A DNA stretch of 64,000 bases from Ohessyouella blattaphilus (GTDB taxonomy: Bacteria > Bacillota > Clostridia > Lachnospirales > Lachnospiraceae). The stretch spans positions 1 through 64,000 of the forward strand of contig NZ_JAMXOC010000001.1 of the NCBI RefSeq assembly GCF_024721265.1, written 5' to 3'. The notes below the pieces were generated by a model. That model was not told the origin of the DNA. It did not search any database and was given only the letters and a program-made list of their open reading frames with translations. This document shows positions 27,503-36,462 of this stretch, piece by piece; position 1 is the stretch's first letter; every line of letters starts with the position of its first letter. A program made the translations under genes and the position numbers.

Positions 27503-27531
27503 TCTTCACCTATTTCTTTCTTCAAGACGCT

Positions 27532-28692
27532 CTAGTCAAGCCGAATCCGTCTTGATACCCCCAGTGCTACTCCCATCTCTGTTAACAAAAACAAGGTGGA
27601 TGTGCCGCCATAACTGATAAACGGCAAGGTAATCCCCGTCGTTGGCAAAACCCCAGTTACTACACCTACATTAAACATCACCTGCAAAGCGATATGGGCA
27701 AATATTCCCGTCACCACTAACGAGCTATAAAGATCCGGTGCATTCTGAGCAATGAAGAATAGCCGGTATAGCACCAAGCCGAAAAGTATCAAGATCATAA
27801 TTGCGCCAAATATTCCCAGCTCCTCACAAATAACCGAGAGAATCATATCGTTTTGCACCTCTGGGATAACCATCTTCTGAGCGCCGTTTCCCAGCCCTTT
27901 GCCAAAAAGGCCACCAGAGCCGATGGCATATAACCCCTGCAAGCTCTGAAAGTTGTCTCCTGAGTATTCCTCTGGCTTTAACCACATTAAAATTCGGTTC
28001 ATGCGGAAATTCCCTGTAGAATTTACAAAATTGACAACATAAACCAGAAAACCACCCACCAGCACCACTAGGGCAACCCCTATCATAAGGAAGGGTTTCG
28101 TCTTGGGATGCGAGATAAACACGATAATAACGGTAATCCCCATTAGAATAACCGCCGTACTTAAGTTATCTGTCAAAAATAGAGCAAAAGCCGCTGCTAC
28201 TAATCCTGCACATAAAACCTTTGCGGTCTGTTTAAGCTGCTTATATTCTTTACCAAATTTAATTATCAGCAGCGGAATATAAATAATTAGGGCAATCTTG
28301 GCAATCTCCGCTGGTTGTAATTGTTGATCTCCCGGAAGCTTTAACCATCTCTTAGCACCGTTCACCTCTTTTCCTAGAGGCGTCTGTACTAAGGCCATCA
28401 AAGCGAGAGAAGCCATGTATGAGAAGAAAGCCACCTTACGATAAAACTCCAGAGGCAGTCGGCTTGCCACATATAACCCGGCAAAACCTGCCACCGTAAA
28501 GATCAGCTGTCTCGTCAAATAGTGCATACTATTTCCGTATTTAATTAAGGCACTATAGGAACTTACAGAATAAAGCATCACTAGGCCAAAACACACCAAA
28601 AAGACTAAAACCGCTAAGAGGCTGTAGTCAAAATACTCTGAGGTACTTTTTGAAATTGTCTTTGCTTTCATCTTTTTGGTTTTTGCTGTCAT
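27532..28692 (-). CDS. ftsW: SEDS peptidoglycan glycosyltransferase (FtsW/SpoVE type)
   Basis: This 386-residue polytopic membrane protein (about ten helices) of the SEDS family polymerises lipid II into glycan strands in partnership with a class B PBP. Motifs include PGDQQLQPAEIAKIAL, the AIGSGGLFGKGLGNG loop, and GVLPTTGITLPFISYGGTST near the C-terminus, which favours FtsW/SpoVE over RodA. It lies ~1.4 kb upstream of mraZ in a separate operon rather than inside the dcw cluster, where it is usually found. FtsW and SpoVE cannot be told apart by sequence alone. Confidence 0.9.
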   Translation of the reverse strand: MTAKTKKMKAKTISKSTSEYFDYSLLAVLVFLVCFGLVMLYSVSSYSALIKYGNSMHYLTRQLIFTVAGFAGLYVASRLPLEFYRKVAFFSYMASLALMALVQTPLGKEVNGAKRWLKLPGDQQLQPAEIAKIALIIYIPLLIIKFGKEYKQLKQTAKVLCAGLVAAAFALFLTDNLSTAVILMGITVIIVFISHPKTKPFLMIGVALVVLVGGFLVYVVNFVNSTGNFRMNRILMWLKPEEYSGDNFQSLQGLYAIGSGGLFGKGLGNGAQKMVIPEVQNDMILSVICEELGIFGAIMILILFGLVLYRLFFIAQNAPDLYSSLVVTGIFAHIALQVMFNVGVVTGVLPTTGITLPFISYGGTSTLFLLTEMGVALGVSRRIRLD

Positions 28693-28710
28693 TGCTTTCT
28701 CTTCACCTAA

Positions 28711-29289
28711 CTATTCAAATTTAAACATATAGTTCGAGTAGACGTTATGCCCTGTTTGTAATACTTCTCCATCTATACTAATTTTAATTTTATCAACTTT
28801 AAAACTATCAATAAATGAATTGCATAATGCTCCTAAGCAATAGTATTCCTCTGTGCTGCCCATCTTACCTAGATAATCCGCATAAGCTTGGTTCAAAGTT
28901 AAATCAATGGCTTTTTGACCATTATCAGTAACCTCCTCGAATCCCACTACCTTCACGTCTGAAATCATAACCTTATACTCAATCATTTTGTTCAAAATAG
29001 CGTCTGGCGTCAACTCATCCACCACAACTGACTCCGATTCAAAGCTCATATACTGCTCATCAGGGTGAAAAATAACCATCGGAAAATTATTATTATTTTC
29101 CGGCTGCGGTTCCTCTACATTCTCAGCCACATTTTCGTTCTCGTTCTTGTTATCCTCTTTCGACGCATCTTCAATCACAAGCTTATCCGCACTATCAGGA
29201 ACCTTTACTTCATCTTCCTTCTTCCCGCATGCAGAAAAACTCATTACAAAACTCGCTACTATTAACAAAAACAACTTCGCCCTTTTCAT
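28711..29289 (-). CDS. lipoprotein of unknown function
   Basis: This 192-residue lipoprotein has a lipobox (MSFSACGKK, Cys at residue 21) and then a low-complexity acidic/asparagine linker (~35-65). The folded part (~70-192) contains a pattern seen in clostridial lipoproteins carrying a GerMN-like or similar small alpha/beta domain (LTPDAILNKMIEYKV, KAIDLTLNQAYADYL, NSFIDSFKVDKIKISIDG). The tail resembles the GerMN plan (calculated sum of a residue set, then a loop with FKVDKI), but I would not assign it firmly. It is the first gene of a group with ftsW 18 bases downstream; AAGGAGGG precedes the ATG. Confidence 0.7.
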   Translation of the reverse strand: MKRAKLFLLIVASFVMSFSACGKKEDEVKVPDSADKLVIEDASKEDNKNENENVAENVEEPQPENNNNFPMVIFHPDEQYMSFESESVVVDELTPDAILNKMIEYKVMISDVKVVGFEEVTDNGQKAIDLTLNQAYADYLGKMGSTEEYYCLGALCNSFIDSFKVDKIKISIDGEVLQTGHNVYSNYMFKFE

Positions 29290-29355
29290 TATATCAACCC
29301 TCCTTCTTAAAACATGTTCTTTCTATAATCATCTTCTTACAATATCACCTATATG

Positions 29356-30288
29356 TCAAGAATCACCTAACTTTGATCTCCAAAATGCTTGATTCATTGT
29401 AATTCGCCTAACAAGCCACCTTGGTAAACGCTTATACTTTGTACCAAGAAGATATCCTAGATATTTACAGCCACTTTTGTAAATCAACACGACAATCTCC
29501 TTATATTTGTGGTTTCGAAAAAGATAGTTTGCTGTTCTTCTCACAAGTTTTACCCCCTCCGATTCCGCCTTGATTCCCGCAAAAGCTTCTGGATAATCAA
29601 CTTGTGAGACTGCCATATCAAAATTTCGCTTTAATTGTTCCCGTCCCGAATAATTATGAGCATGAATCACTTTCGCCTCTGCTTGATAAGCCACCTTGTA
29701 ACCTACTCTAATCACTTTTCCTGCATAGATCATGTCTTCATTAAAAATAGTCTTGCGGACGAACCCGTTATTCTTTATATATATCTCTCTGTTATACATT
29801 GCACAGACATTCGAGCAAAAGAACGTTTTTATACCTAGCTCGTCAATATCGCTCATACTTTTAATCCGGCTTTTATCTGGATAATTAAACAAACGAGTGT
29901 ATCGTTCAATTATATCTGTATCCTCTATAGGAAGCTGCCGCGCAAATGATACGGCTACTGCTGTATCAACAAACGGTTTTAATAGTTCTTCTGATAGTAT
30001 TTCATCCGTCGGCACCGCATCTTGAGTCATCAACAAAACATATGGCGCTTGGGATAAACGCATCCCGAAGTCTCTCGTCCCCCCATGGTCGAACTCATCT
30101 TTTTTAATTGTGTATATCTCAACATCATATTTTTCTTCGATACCTCTCACAGAAACATTCGATTCGGTATTCAGTAGTATTATTCTGTTAGGCTGATTTC
30201 TTTGGCATTTCAAACCTTCAATTAATCGATTTAATTTCCCATCCGGTTTGAAGGTAGGAATTACCACATCATACATCTGTCTAATCAT
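29356..30288 (-). CDS. family-2 glycosyltransferase (rhamnosyltransferase-like)
   Basis: The 310-residue GT-A transferase has the start YDVVIPTFKPDGKLNRLI, followed by EFDHGGTRDFGM and LLMTQDAVPTDE (the metal-binding acidic motif position), and NEDMIYAGKVIRVGYKVAY as the catalytic-base region. The HGGTR motif is typical of rhamnosyltransferases that make rhamnose-containing O-antigens or wall polymers. The start codon overlaps the polymerase stop (ATGA), showing translational coupling. The complete dTDP-rhamnose pathway in the same region fits a rhamnosyl donor, but linkage and acceptor are unknown. Confidence 0.88.
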   Translation of the reverse strand: MIRQMYDVVIPTFKPDGKLNRLIEGLKCQRNQPNRIILLNTESNVSVRGIEEKYDVEIYTIKKDEFDHGGTRDFGMRLSQAPYVLLMTQDAVPTDEILSEELLKPFVDTAVAVSFARQLPIEDTDIIERYTRLFNYPDKSRIKSMSDIDELGIKTFFCSNVCAMYNREIYIKNNGFVRKTIFNEDMIYAGKVIRVGYKVAYQAEAKVIHAHNYSGREQLKRNFDMAVSQVDYPEAFAGIKAESEGVKLVRRTANYLFRNHKYKEIVVLIYKSGCKYLGYLLGTKYKRLPRWLVRRITMNQAFWRSKLGDS

Positions 30289-31592
30289 ACGTCGTCTTTC
30301 TCCATTCCTTTACCCACATACCAAAAAACAATAGCCGAAAGAATAAACCACATCCAGACTACAGGACTGCTGAGCCACGTTGTAAAAAAAGAAAGCCCAA
30401 GGTATACGGCAAATTGACCATAAAACAAAAAAATAATCGGATTATTTGTATCACGCACTTTTCTTACTATTATTTTCGCAATCACCCCAACCAAAATAGC
30501 TAAAGCACACACTCCCACAACGCCAAAGTCATAATACGCATCATAAAACATGGTCAATGTTGTCAGTTCTGGTTTCGTCAAATACAATGGTATATCAACT
30601 ATCTTGGGAATCACATACTTTAGCCCGGTTAAAGCAAAAAAGGGGAAAAGCATCTTTAAACCAAAAGTATGTCGTCCTATATTTTCCACTAATACATTAA
30701 AATTCTCAAAATTATTCGCTACATACATATATGGTTGCGTAATGAATATTGGCATATCACGATTTTTCATCTCAAATACACTATTTAAATACGCTACATT
30801 ATGGTCTTTAGCAATTGTCAATAATACGTATAGAGGAATCAACACCAAAAGAAGCAACACGACAATCCGTCCATTTATTCGCTTATTCGTGGCAATATAT
30901 ACTGTTAAAGCTATTCCAACCGCTAAAAGAATCTGAGATCGTGCAATACACATAACCAAAACAAGAACGCTCACAACGTTCCAAAGGATAATTATTCCCA
31001 TTTCCCTCTTAACTTCGTTTTTTTTGCTCTGAATATACAACACCGATAGAGCCGGTATTAATGCCCCACCCAATGTTAAGTAATGAAGTCCCGACACCGG
31101 AAATAGAAAAGCTGAATGAGCCGCTTGCGAAAATAGCGGTATATAACCACGAAGCACAACCTCTATGACAAAACACGTAAGCGAAACCAAGCCAAGTACA
31201 TTTACACATTGAAATATCCGTTTTGTTGCTTCTTCTACCTTTTCAACTCTTCGATCCACACGGCCATCTCGAAGCCCCCATTCATATCCAACACCAAATC
31301 CCATGTAGACAACAAAAAAACATAACCATGTAAGATAATGCCAACTTGTCTGCAAACGACTCAGTTGCAGGCATGCAACTCCTTGTCCACCAACCCAAGC
31401 CAATGTAAACACACCTCGCAAATCGACTATATTTCCTGTTTCTTTGTACCATTTTCTATACAAATAAATCGCCGCAAAAATTAACGTCGCCCCAGAAGCG
31501 ATTTCACACTCCGCTAAAGAAAGAATATAACTAACAAGATATGCCAACATATATATCCCATATTCTAAAATCACGTTACTTCGCTGTCTCAT
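30285..31592 (-). CDS. Wzy-like polysaccharide polymerase (polytopic membrane protein)
   Basis: This 435-residue protein is almost entirely hydrophobic with about 11-12 membrane helices and a larger extracytoplasmic loop near residues ~255-330 (NVAYLNSVFEMKNRDMPIFITQPYMY), the layout of oligosaccharide repeat-unit polymerases such as Wzy. Primary sequence is poorly conserved in this family; the call relies on topology and on its place between a polyprenyl glycosylphosphotransferase and a rhamnosyltransferase-like gene. O-antigen ligase-like activity is the alternative. AGGAAGGA precedes the ATG. Confidence 0.72.
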   Translation of the reverse strand: MRQRSNVILEYGIYMLAYLVSYILSLAECEIASGATLIFAAIYLYRKWYKETGNIVDLRGVFTLAWVGGQGVACLQLSRLQTSWHYLTWLCFFVVYMGFGVGYEWGLRDGRVDRRVEKVEEATKRIFQCVNVLGLVSLTCFVIEVVLRGYIPLFSQAAHSAFLFPVSGLHYLTLGGALIPALSVLYIQSKKNEVKREMGIIILWNVVSVLVLVMCIARSQILLAVGIALTVYIATNKRINGRIVVLLLLVLIPLYVLLTIAKDHNVAYLNSVFEMKNRDMPIFITQPYMYVANNFENFNVLVENIGRHTFGLKMLFPFFALTGLKYVIPKIVDIPLYLTKPELTTLTMFYDAYYDFGVVGVCALAILVGVIAKIIVRKVRDTNNPIIFLFYGQFAVYLGLSFFTTWLSSPVVWMWFILSAIVFWYVGKGMEKDDV

Positions 31593-31618
31593 CGTTATAA
31601 GTTCCTTCCTAGCATATT

Positions 31619-33022
31619 TTAATATGCGTTTTTATTAATAAACCCTTTAAAAAATGTTAAAAACAAAATTTTAAAATCCAATCCTAACGTCCAGTTTTCA
31701 ATATAGTACAAGTCATATTCAATTCGTTTGTAAATCGAAGTGTCACCTCTAAGCCCATTCACTTGCGCCCAACCCGTGATCCCTGGACGCACTTGGTGTT
31801 TAATCATGTATCGCGGAATTTCCTCCTTAAATTTACTCACAAATTGCGGACGCTCCGGTCGCGGTCCGACTAATGACATTTTCCCGATCAACACATTAAA
31901 CAATTGCGGCAACTCATCTATGCTTGTCTTTCGGATAATCTTCCCAACAGCTGTGACTCGTGGATCATTTGGGACAGTCCATTTTTCTTTCTCTTCATTT
32001 TTGTCCTGAACCTCCATCGAACGAAATTTATACATATTGAATGTTTTATTATTCAGCCCCATTCGTTCTTGTTTATATATCAACGGTCCCTTTGAGGTGC
32101 TTTTAACAAGCACAGCCGTAATCAGCATTATCGGTGAAAAAAGCACAATCGCAACAACTGCACCGAAAATATCTTCCGCTCTCTTAATAAATCTATTCAA
32201 GTCATTAGATAGTGGAATTTTACGAATATTAATTACAGGAAGTCCATTTAAGTCCTCTGTATACGGCTTCGTTGGAATTATTTTATTGTAATCTGGAATA
32301 AATTTCGTATGCACTCCTGATTTTTCACACATCGCTACAATCTTAGCCAGTTTACTATACTCATTAATGCTTAAAGTGATTGCAATTTCATCAAAATGCG
32401 TTCTCGGTAAAACAATATCTAAATTCGCTATCGTTCCTAAGACTTTTACTCCGCGATATGAAATACCACTTTCCACATGGTCATCTAAAATACCGCGTAC
32501 ACGATATCCCCATTCTGGATTCATCGTTATCCTATCGATATATTCTTCCGCCGCTCTACTGTACCCAATCAATAAGATATCCTTTTGGTTATATCCACTT
32601 TTTCTTAAATCCCGTACTCCTTGCCTTATAATATTACGCGTAATGACGGTAGTATATACATTTATACAAAAGAAAATAAAAATCATTGTACGCGAATAAT
32701 CATTCTCTCTTAGCAAATATAGAATTAGAATAAAAGCCATTAGTCCAATAATATTCGCCTGGATAATGTGCCATGCTTCCTCACGTCTTCCTACTAACCG
32801 TTTTGAAGCATAAAGTTGAAATATATAGTACAGTATCAAATAACCTGGAACAATGTATATCAAAGCAATGCAATATTGTTTCAAAGAATAGTACCATAAT
32901 TCATCTGCAAAAATACCACTCTTAAATTTTACATACCAAGAAGCAATATATGAAAAAATAATCGCCAGTGCATCCACGATAAATCTTAATCTATTTATTA
33001 ATTTCTCATTATCCTTAATCAC
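31619..33022 (-). CDS. polyprenyl-phosphate glycosyl-1-phosphate transferase (initiating enzyme)
   Basis: The 467-residue membrane enzyme attaches the first sugar phosphate to undecaprenyl phosphate. The N-terminus has four to five membrane helices, then a Rossmann-like soluble part (DILLIGYSRAAEEYI, RGILDDHV). The catalytic bacterial sugar transferase domain (~280-467) has a reentrant helix (AEDIFGAVVAIVLFSP), KQERMG, MYKFRSM, DELPQLFNVL, GPRPE, and PGITGWAQVNGL. The frame is open from GTG at 33031; the GTG at 33022, five bases after AGGTGA, is preferred. It heads the operon running to 29356. WbaP-like (Gal or Glc) specificity is not decidable. Confidence 0.92.
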   Translation of the reverse strand: MIKDNEKLINRLRFIVDALAIIFSYIASWYVKFKSGIFADELWYYSLKQYCIALIYIVPGYLILYYIFQLYASKRLVGRREEAWHIIQANIIGLMAFILILYLLRENDYSRTMIFIFFCINVYTTVITRNIIRQGVRDLRKSGYNQKDILLIGYSRAAEEYIDRITMNPEWGYRVRGILDDHVESGISYRGVKVLGTIANLDIVLPRTHFDEIAITLSINEYSKLAKIVAMCEKSGVHTKFIPDYNKIIPTKPYTEDLNGLPVINIRKIPLSNDLNRFIKRAEDIFGAVVAIVLFSPIMLITAVLVKSTSKGPLIYKQERMGLNNKTFNMYKFRSMEVQDKNEEKEKWTVPNDPRVTAVGKIIRKTSIDELPQLFNVLIGKMSLVGPRPERPQFVSKFKEEIPRYMIKHQVRPGITGWAQVNGLRGDTSIYKRIEYDLYYIENWTLGLDFKILFLTFFKGFINKNAY

Positions 33023-33063
33023 TTTTATCACCTATTATCTTTAAACAATGTCTTACTTATAGT

Positions 33064-33092
33064 ACAATAAATTCTATTAATCGGCAAGTCAA
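33064..33092 (-). promoter_or_regulatory. promoter of the glycosylphosphotransferase-polymerase-GT operon
   Basis: Minus strand: TTGACT (33087-33092), 17-base spacer, TATTGT (33064-33069), about 42 bases before the GTG start. It lies in a 160-base divergent region shared with the plus-strand SGNH hydrolase gene. Confidence 0.6.
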
Positions 33093-33182
33093 GACTACAT
33101 TCACTCCTACAAACAAGATTCATTTTTTCTATCAAATATGATAATATAAACATGGAATATTAAGAAAGGAAAAGTAAATTTG

Positions 33183-35087
33183 ATGAAAAAAATAGTAACA
33201 CTCTTGACAACACTCTTTCTCCTGCATATATGCGCCCTTCCAACAAAAGCCTCTAATAATATCCCCGAAGAGATCCTTTCACTTCAAGGGAATATAAAAT
33301 ACGACACAAACACGTTCTCTGAACCGCAGAGTTTTTCCGCGTCCGAAAGTGGACCAAGGGTCGCTATTCTCAGCGATAGTATCTCTACATACAAAGGATA
33401 CTCTCTTTGGGGAACCTATTTCTACGATGAATCTTTAATGTCTATATATGATACATGGTGGGGGCGCTATATTAACGATATCGGTGGTCATCTAACCGCT
33501 AGTGAAACTCTTGGTTCTTCTAGCATAACATGGAACGGTCAAAATATAGCTACATACTATGATAAAAACAGCTACATGGCTTCTGATTTCCGAATTAATA
33601 GATTAGCTTATGGTGGAACCCCCGATGTAATACTATTTTTCGGAGGAACAAACGATTTTTATTGGCGTCCGCAAATCGGCACTTATAATCCAAACCAAAT
33701 AGGTCTCGTCGATACATTTACAAACGCGTACCACACAGCTCTTTTTAAGATGCGTACAAAATATCCTTCTGCTAAAATAATTTGTATAACGCCTTTTAGA
33801 ATCCGTGAATCACCTGATTCTGACTTAGATTATTATTGCAATGCTATCCACGCGGCTGCCACTATATACAATGCGCAGGTGATCGATCTTCGCAAAGCCG
33901 GTCTAGAAGAAATCGATTGCTACGACGGAATCCATCCCAACAAATCTGGAATGAACAAAATTTATGGTATGATTAGTCAAAATGCCCCCCCTATTAAATG
34001 CGAATATATAACAAGTCATATATCTGATGGAGTCTTAAAAGCTACAGCAACAGTCAGTGGCACTTACAGCAACGAAGCAGAATATAAATGGGATATAATC
34101 AATACTAAAAACACTTCGCAGAAAATCACAATAGATTGGTCACCGCAGCAAGACATCACTTGGCACCTCGTGCAAAGCGGACAATATCAAATAAATGTCA
34201 CAATTAGAGACAAAGACAAAACATATAGCACTGCAAGCACTGTCGCAACAGGCTCCGCCGAGTTCGATGTAAATGGAATCTATATTCCAAATATAAATAG
34301 GCTTACAATTAGTGCCGGTGTCAATATTTCACCTAATTATAGTAATAAAGAATTCGAATGGCAGTATTATGATTGTCAAGAGCAAAAATGGTATTTAATC
34401 CAGAATTGGAGTCCTTACGCTTCATGGATAAACTGGACTCCTCCTAAAAGTGGCTCCTACTGGCTCCACTGTCGTGTCCGTTCAACTATCACAGGGCATA
34501 TTATAAGTTCTACCAATGGTTTCTATTATACACAACCTAAGGAATTCCATGTAAACGGTATATATATACCAACCCTAAACACGTACAAAATCAAGGCTGG
34601 TGTCAATGTGGCCCCTGATTATACTTCAAAGGAATTCCGATGGCAATACTATGACGTTAAACAGAAGAACTGGTTCTTACTTAGTGATTGGCAATCCAAA
34701 AGCAATTGGATTACATTTGAACTACCCAAAAACGGAGTTTATTGGCTCCATTGTGAGGTTCGTTCGCAAAAAACCGGCCTAATTGAATCGTGCACTACTG
34801 CCTTCAACTATTCTAAACCTACTTTTACAACAAACGGTATTTACATTCCTCAATTCTTTTCAAACAAACTAAGTGCTGGCATCAACTTAAGTTCCTATAC
34901 AGATAACGATTATCGTTGGCTTTATTATGATTTGAGCACTAAAAAATGGCACACAATTAAGGATTGGGATACTTCTTCCAACTGGACAAATTGGCTTATC
35001 CCGCATAAAGGAACCTTCCTTCTCTATTGCGAGGCAAGGAATCCATACGGGCAATGCGTAGATTATGCCGTTGGAATACATTGGTAA
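33183..35087 (+). CDS. secreted SGNH/GDSL hydrolase with four tyrosine/tryptophan-rich beta repeats
   Basis: This 634-residue exported protein has a signal peptide (MKKIVTLLTTLFLLHICALP) and an SGNH esterase domain (~55-270) with block I ILSDSIS (nucleophile Ser), block III FGGTND and block V YDGIHPN (Asp and His). Four ~90-residue repeats follow, with the pattern NGIYIP, FEWQYYD, KWYLIQNW, WINWTPPKSGSYWLHC. They resemble the triple-tyrosine (Y_Y_Y-like) Ig folds found in clostridial wall hydrolases. It probably removes acetyl or similar esters from a surface glycan; the substrate is inferred. ATG at 33183 is preferred to the TTG before it (AAAGGAAAAG site). It is the only intact plus-strand gene of the polysaccharide region. 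Confidence 0.85.
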   Translation: MKKIVTLLTTLFLLHICALPTKASNNIPEEILSLQGNIKYDTNTFSEPQSFSASESGPRVAILSDSISTYKGYSLWGTYFYDESLMSIYDTWWGRYINDIGGHLTASETLGSSSITWNGQNIATYYDKNSYMASDFRINRLAYGGTPDVILFFGGTNDFYWRPQIGTYNPNQIGLVDTFTNAYHTALFKMRTKYPSAKIICITPFRIRESPDSDLDYYCNAIHAAATIYNAQVIDLRKAGLEEIDCYDGIHPNKSGMNKIYGMISQNAPPIKCEYITSHISDGVLKATATVSGTYSNEAEYKWDIINTKNTSQKITIDWSPQQDITWHLVQSGQYQINVTIRDKDKTYSTASTVATGSAEFDVNGIYIPNINRLTISAGVNISPNYSNKEFEWQYYDCQEQKWYLIQNWSPYASWINWTPPKSGSYWLHCRVRSTITGHIISSTNGFYYTQPKEFHVNGIYIPTLNTYKIKAGVNVAPDYTSKEFRWQYYDVKQKNWFLLSDWQSKSNWITFELPKNGVYWLHCEVRSQKTGLIESCTTAFNYSKPTFTTNGIYIPQFFSNKLSAGINLSSYTDNDYRWLYYDLSTKKWHTIKDWDTSSNWTNWLIPHKGTFLLYCEARNPYGQCVDYAVGIHW

Positions 35088-35103
35088 TCTCTCCTATTTC
35101 CAC

Positions 35104-35158
35104 AAACAAAATATCAGAGCAGATAAAATCTAGATTTATCGGCTCTGATATTTTGTTT
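35104..35158. terminator. bidirectional terminator between SGNH hydrolase and LCP genes
   Basis: Long hairpin with outer arms AAACAAAATATCAGAGC / GCTCTGATATTTTGTTT and an inner GATAAA/TTTATC stem. A/T runs on both sides serve the two converging transcripts. Confidence 0.9.
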
Positions 35159-35182
35159 CGTCACACATTTATTGGGGTTATT

Positions 35183-36442
35183 TCAACTCGTTCCATCTCC
35201 TGGAATCGGCGTTTCTTCAACAGGAGAGTCTCCACCTGTATCAGTTGGATTATCCTGAGAGTTTTCCGGGTAGTTAGTCTGTGGCGTCTCTGGATAATTT
35301 GTCTGTGGCGCCTCATAGACTCCGGCATTATTCCCGAAGTCATCAATATCCACATCGTCATCCCCAAACGTACTGGAGTTACTCGCGCGATCCCCTGCCT
35401 TTGCAGAAATCTTTACTTCAATAGCACTCAATGTAGTCGATGACAAATATTCTGTTTCTGGAAAAAGAAAGGAATGTACCGCCGCTACATTAGATACTAG
35501 CGTATTCGGAATAACAACGCTTCCTACCTCATTCAATAAGTCAGTAGTATTGTCTGCTGGAAATCCTGAAGTCTCATTTATGTTATAGTCACCTACTTTT
35601 TTCCCATAATCCAACATTTCAGTTAAAGTAAAGTTTGTCGATACTTGCGGGAAAACTTCATCAATTATTTTATTCAATGCACTCAAGTTTGCATTTTTTG
35701 CCTTTTCTAATATCTTCTCAATAACCAGTCTTTGACGCTCCGAGCGTTGGAAATCACCATTACCTTCGTATCTAATTCTCGCATATGAAACAGCCTGTAC
35801 ACCATTCAAATTATAAGTATTATATGCCGGTTCAACTCTAGTATATTCTCTGCCTGTTACTTGAGCTGTTTCCACCGCGTAATTATTCATATGCATTGCT
35901 TCTGCTTCCGTCATACCAATTTCTATTCCACCAAGTGCATCTACAACATCAACTAAGGCATTAAAATTGACCGATACATATTTTTCAATATTCATATCCA
36001 AATTTTTATTTATCATAGAAACAGCTTCTTCTGGTCCACCAAAAGCATACGCAGCATTTGCCTTATTTAACGAGCCATCGCTCATCTCCAAAAGTGTATC
36101 TCGATAAATGGATACTAACTTTATATCGCCTGTTTCCTTGTTAAGACTAGCAATCATAATAGTATCGCTACGATTTCCTTCCCCTAGTGTGCCATCGCGA
36201 GAATCTATGCCAAATAAGGCAACATTCAAATACCCTTTCTCATGAACAACTTCGTCGCTTATACTTAGCTTTTCCGGATCCAGTTTATTAATATCAAGTT
36301 TTGTAAGTTTGCTACTTGCATAGATTATTCCAGATGTCAAAAGTGTTGCAATAATAACTACAAAAAAAACAAGTAGTTTCTTCTGTATACTCCATCTTCT
36401 TTTTCGTCTTCCTCTTCGATATCTTCTTTGCGTTTTCGCCAT
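35183..36442 (-). CDS. LytR-CpsA-Psr (LCP) family glycopolymer ligase
   Basis: This 419-residue bitopic membrane protein has a very basic N-terminus (RRYRRGRRKRRW), one membrane helix (~25-45), and an extracytoplasmic LCP domain: NVALFGIDSRDG, RSDTIMIASLN, VSIYRDTLL, NKANAAYAFGG, FQRSERQRLVIE. LCP enzymes transfer glycopolymers from undecaprenyl pyrophosphate to peptidoglycan; the Arg and Asp residues that grip the lipid phosphate are present. The C-terminal ~60 residues are a low-complexity Pro/Asn/Thr tail with two near-copies of APQTNYPE/TPQTNYPE. ATG at 36442 is chosen over the preceding TTG. It lies 20 bases after a second LCP gene. Confidence 0.93.
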   Translation of the reverse strand: MAKTQRRYRRGRRKRRWSIQKKLLVFFVVIIATLLTSGIIYASSKLTKLDINKLDPEKLSISDEVVHEKGYLNVALFGIDSRDGTLGEGNRSDTIMIASLNKETGDIKLVSIYRDTLLEMSDGSLNKANAAYAFGGPEEAVSMINKNLDMNIEKYVSVNFNALVDVVDALGGIEIGMTEAEAMHMNNYAVETAQVTGREYTRVEPAYNTYNLNGVQAVSYARIRYEGNGDFQRSERQRLVIEKILEKAKNANLSALNKIIDEVFPQVSTNFTLTEMLDYGKKVGDYNINETSGFPADNTTDLLNEVGSVVIPNTLVSNVAAVHSFLFPETEYLSSTTLSAIEVKISAKAGDRASNSSTFGDDDVDIDDFGNNAGVYEAPQTNYPETPQTNYPENSQDNPTDTGGDSPVEETPIPGDGTS

Positions 36443-36462
36443 CAATGCTCCCTTTCGTATTC

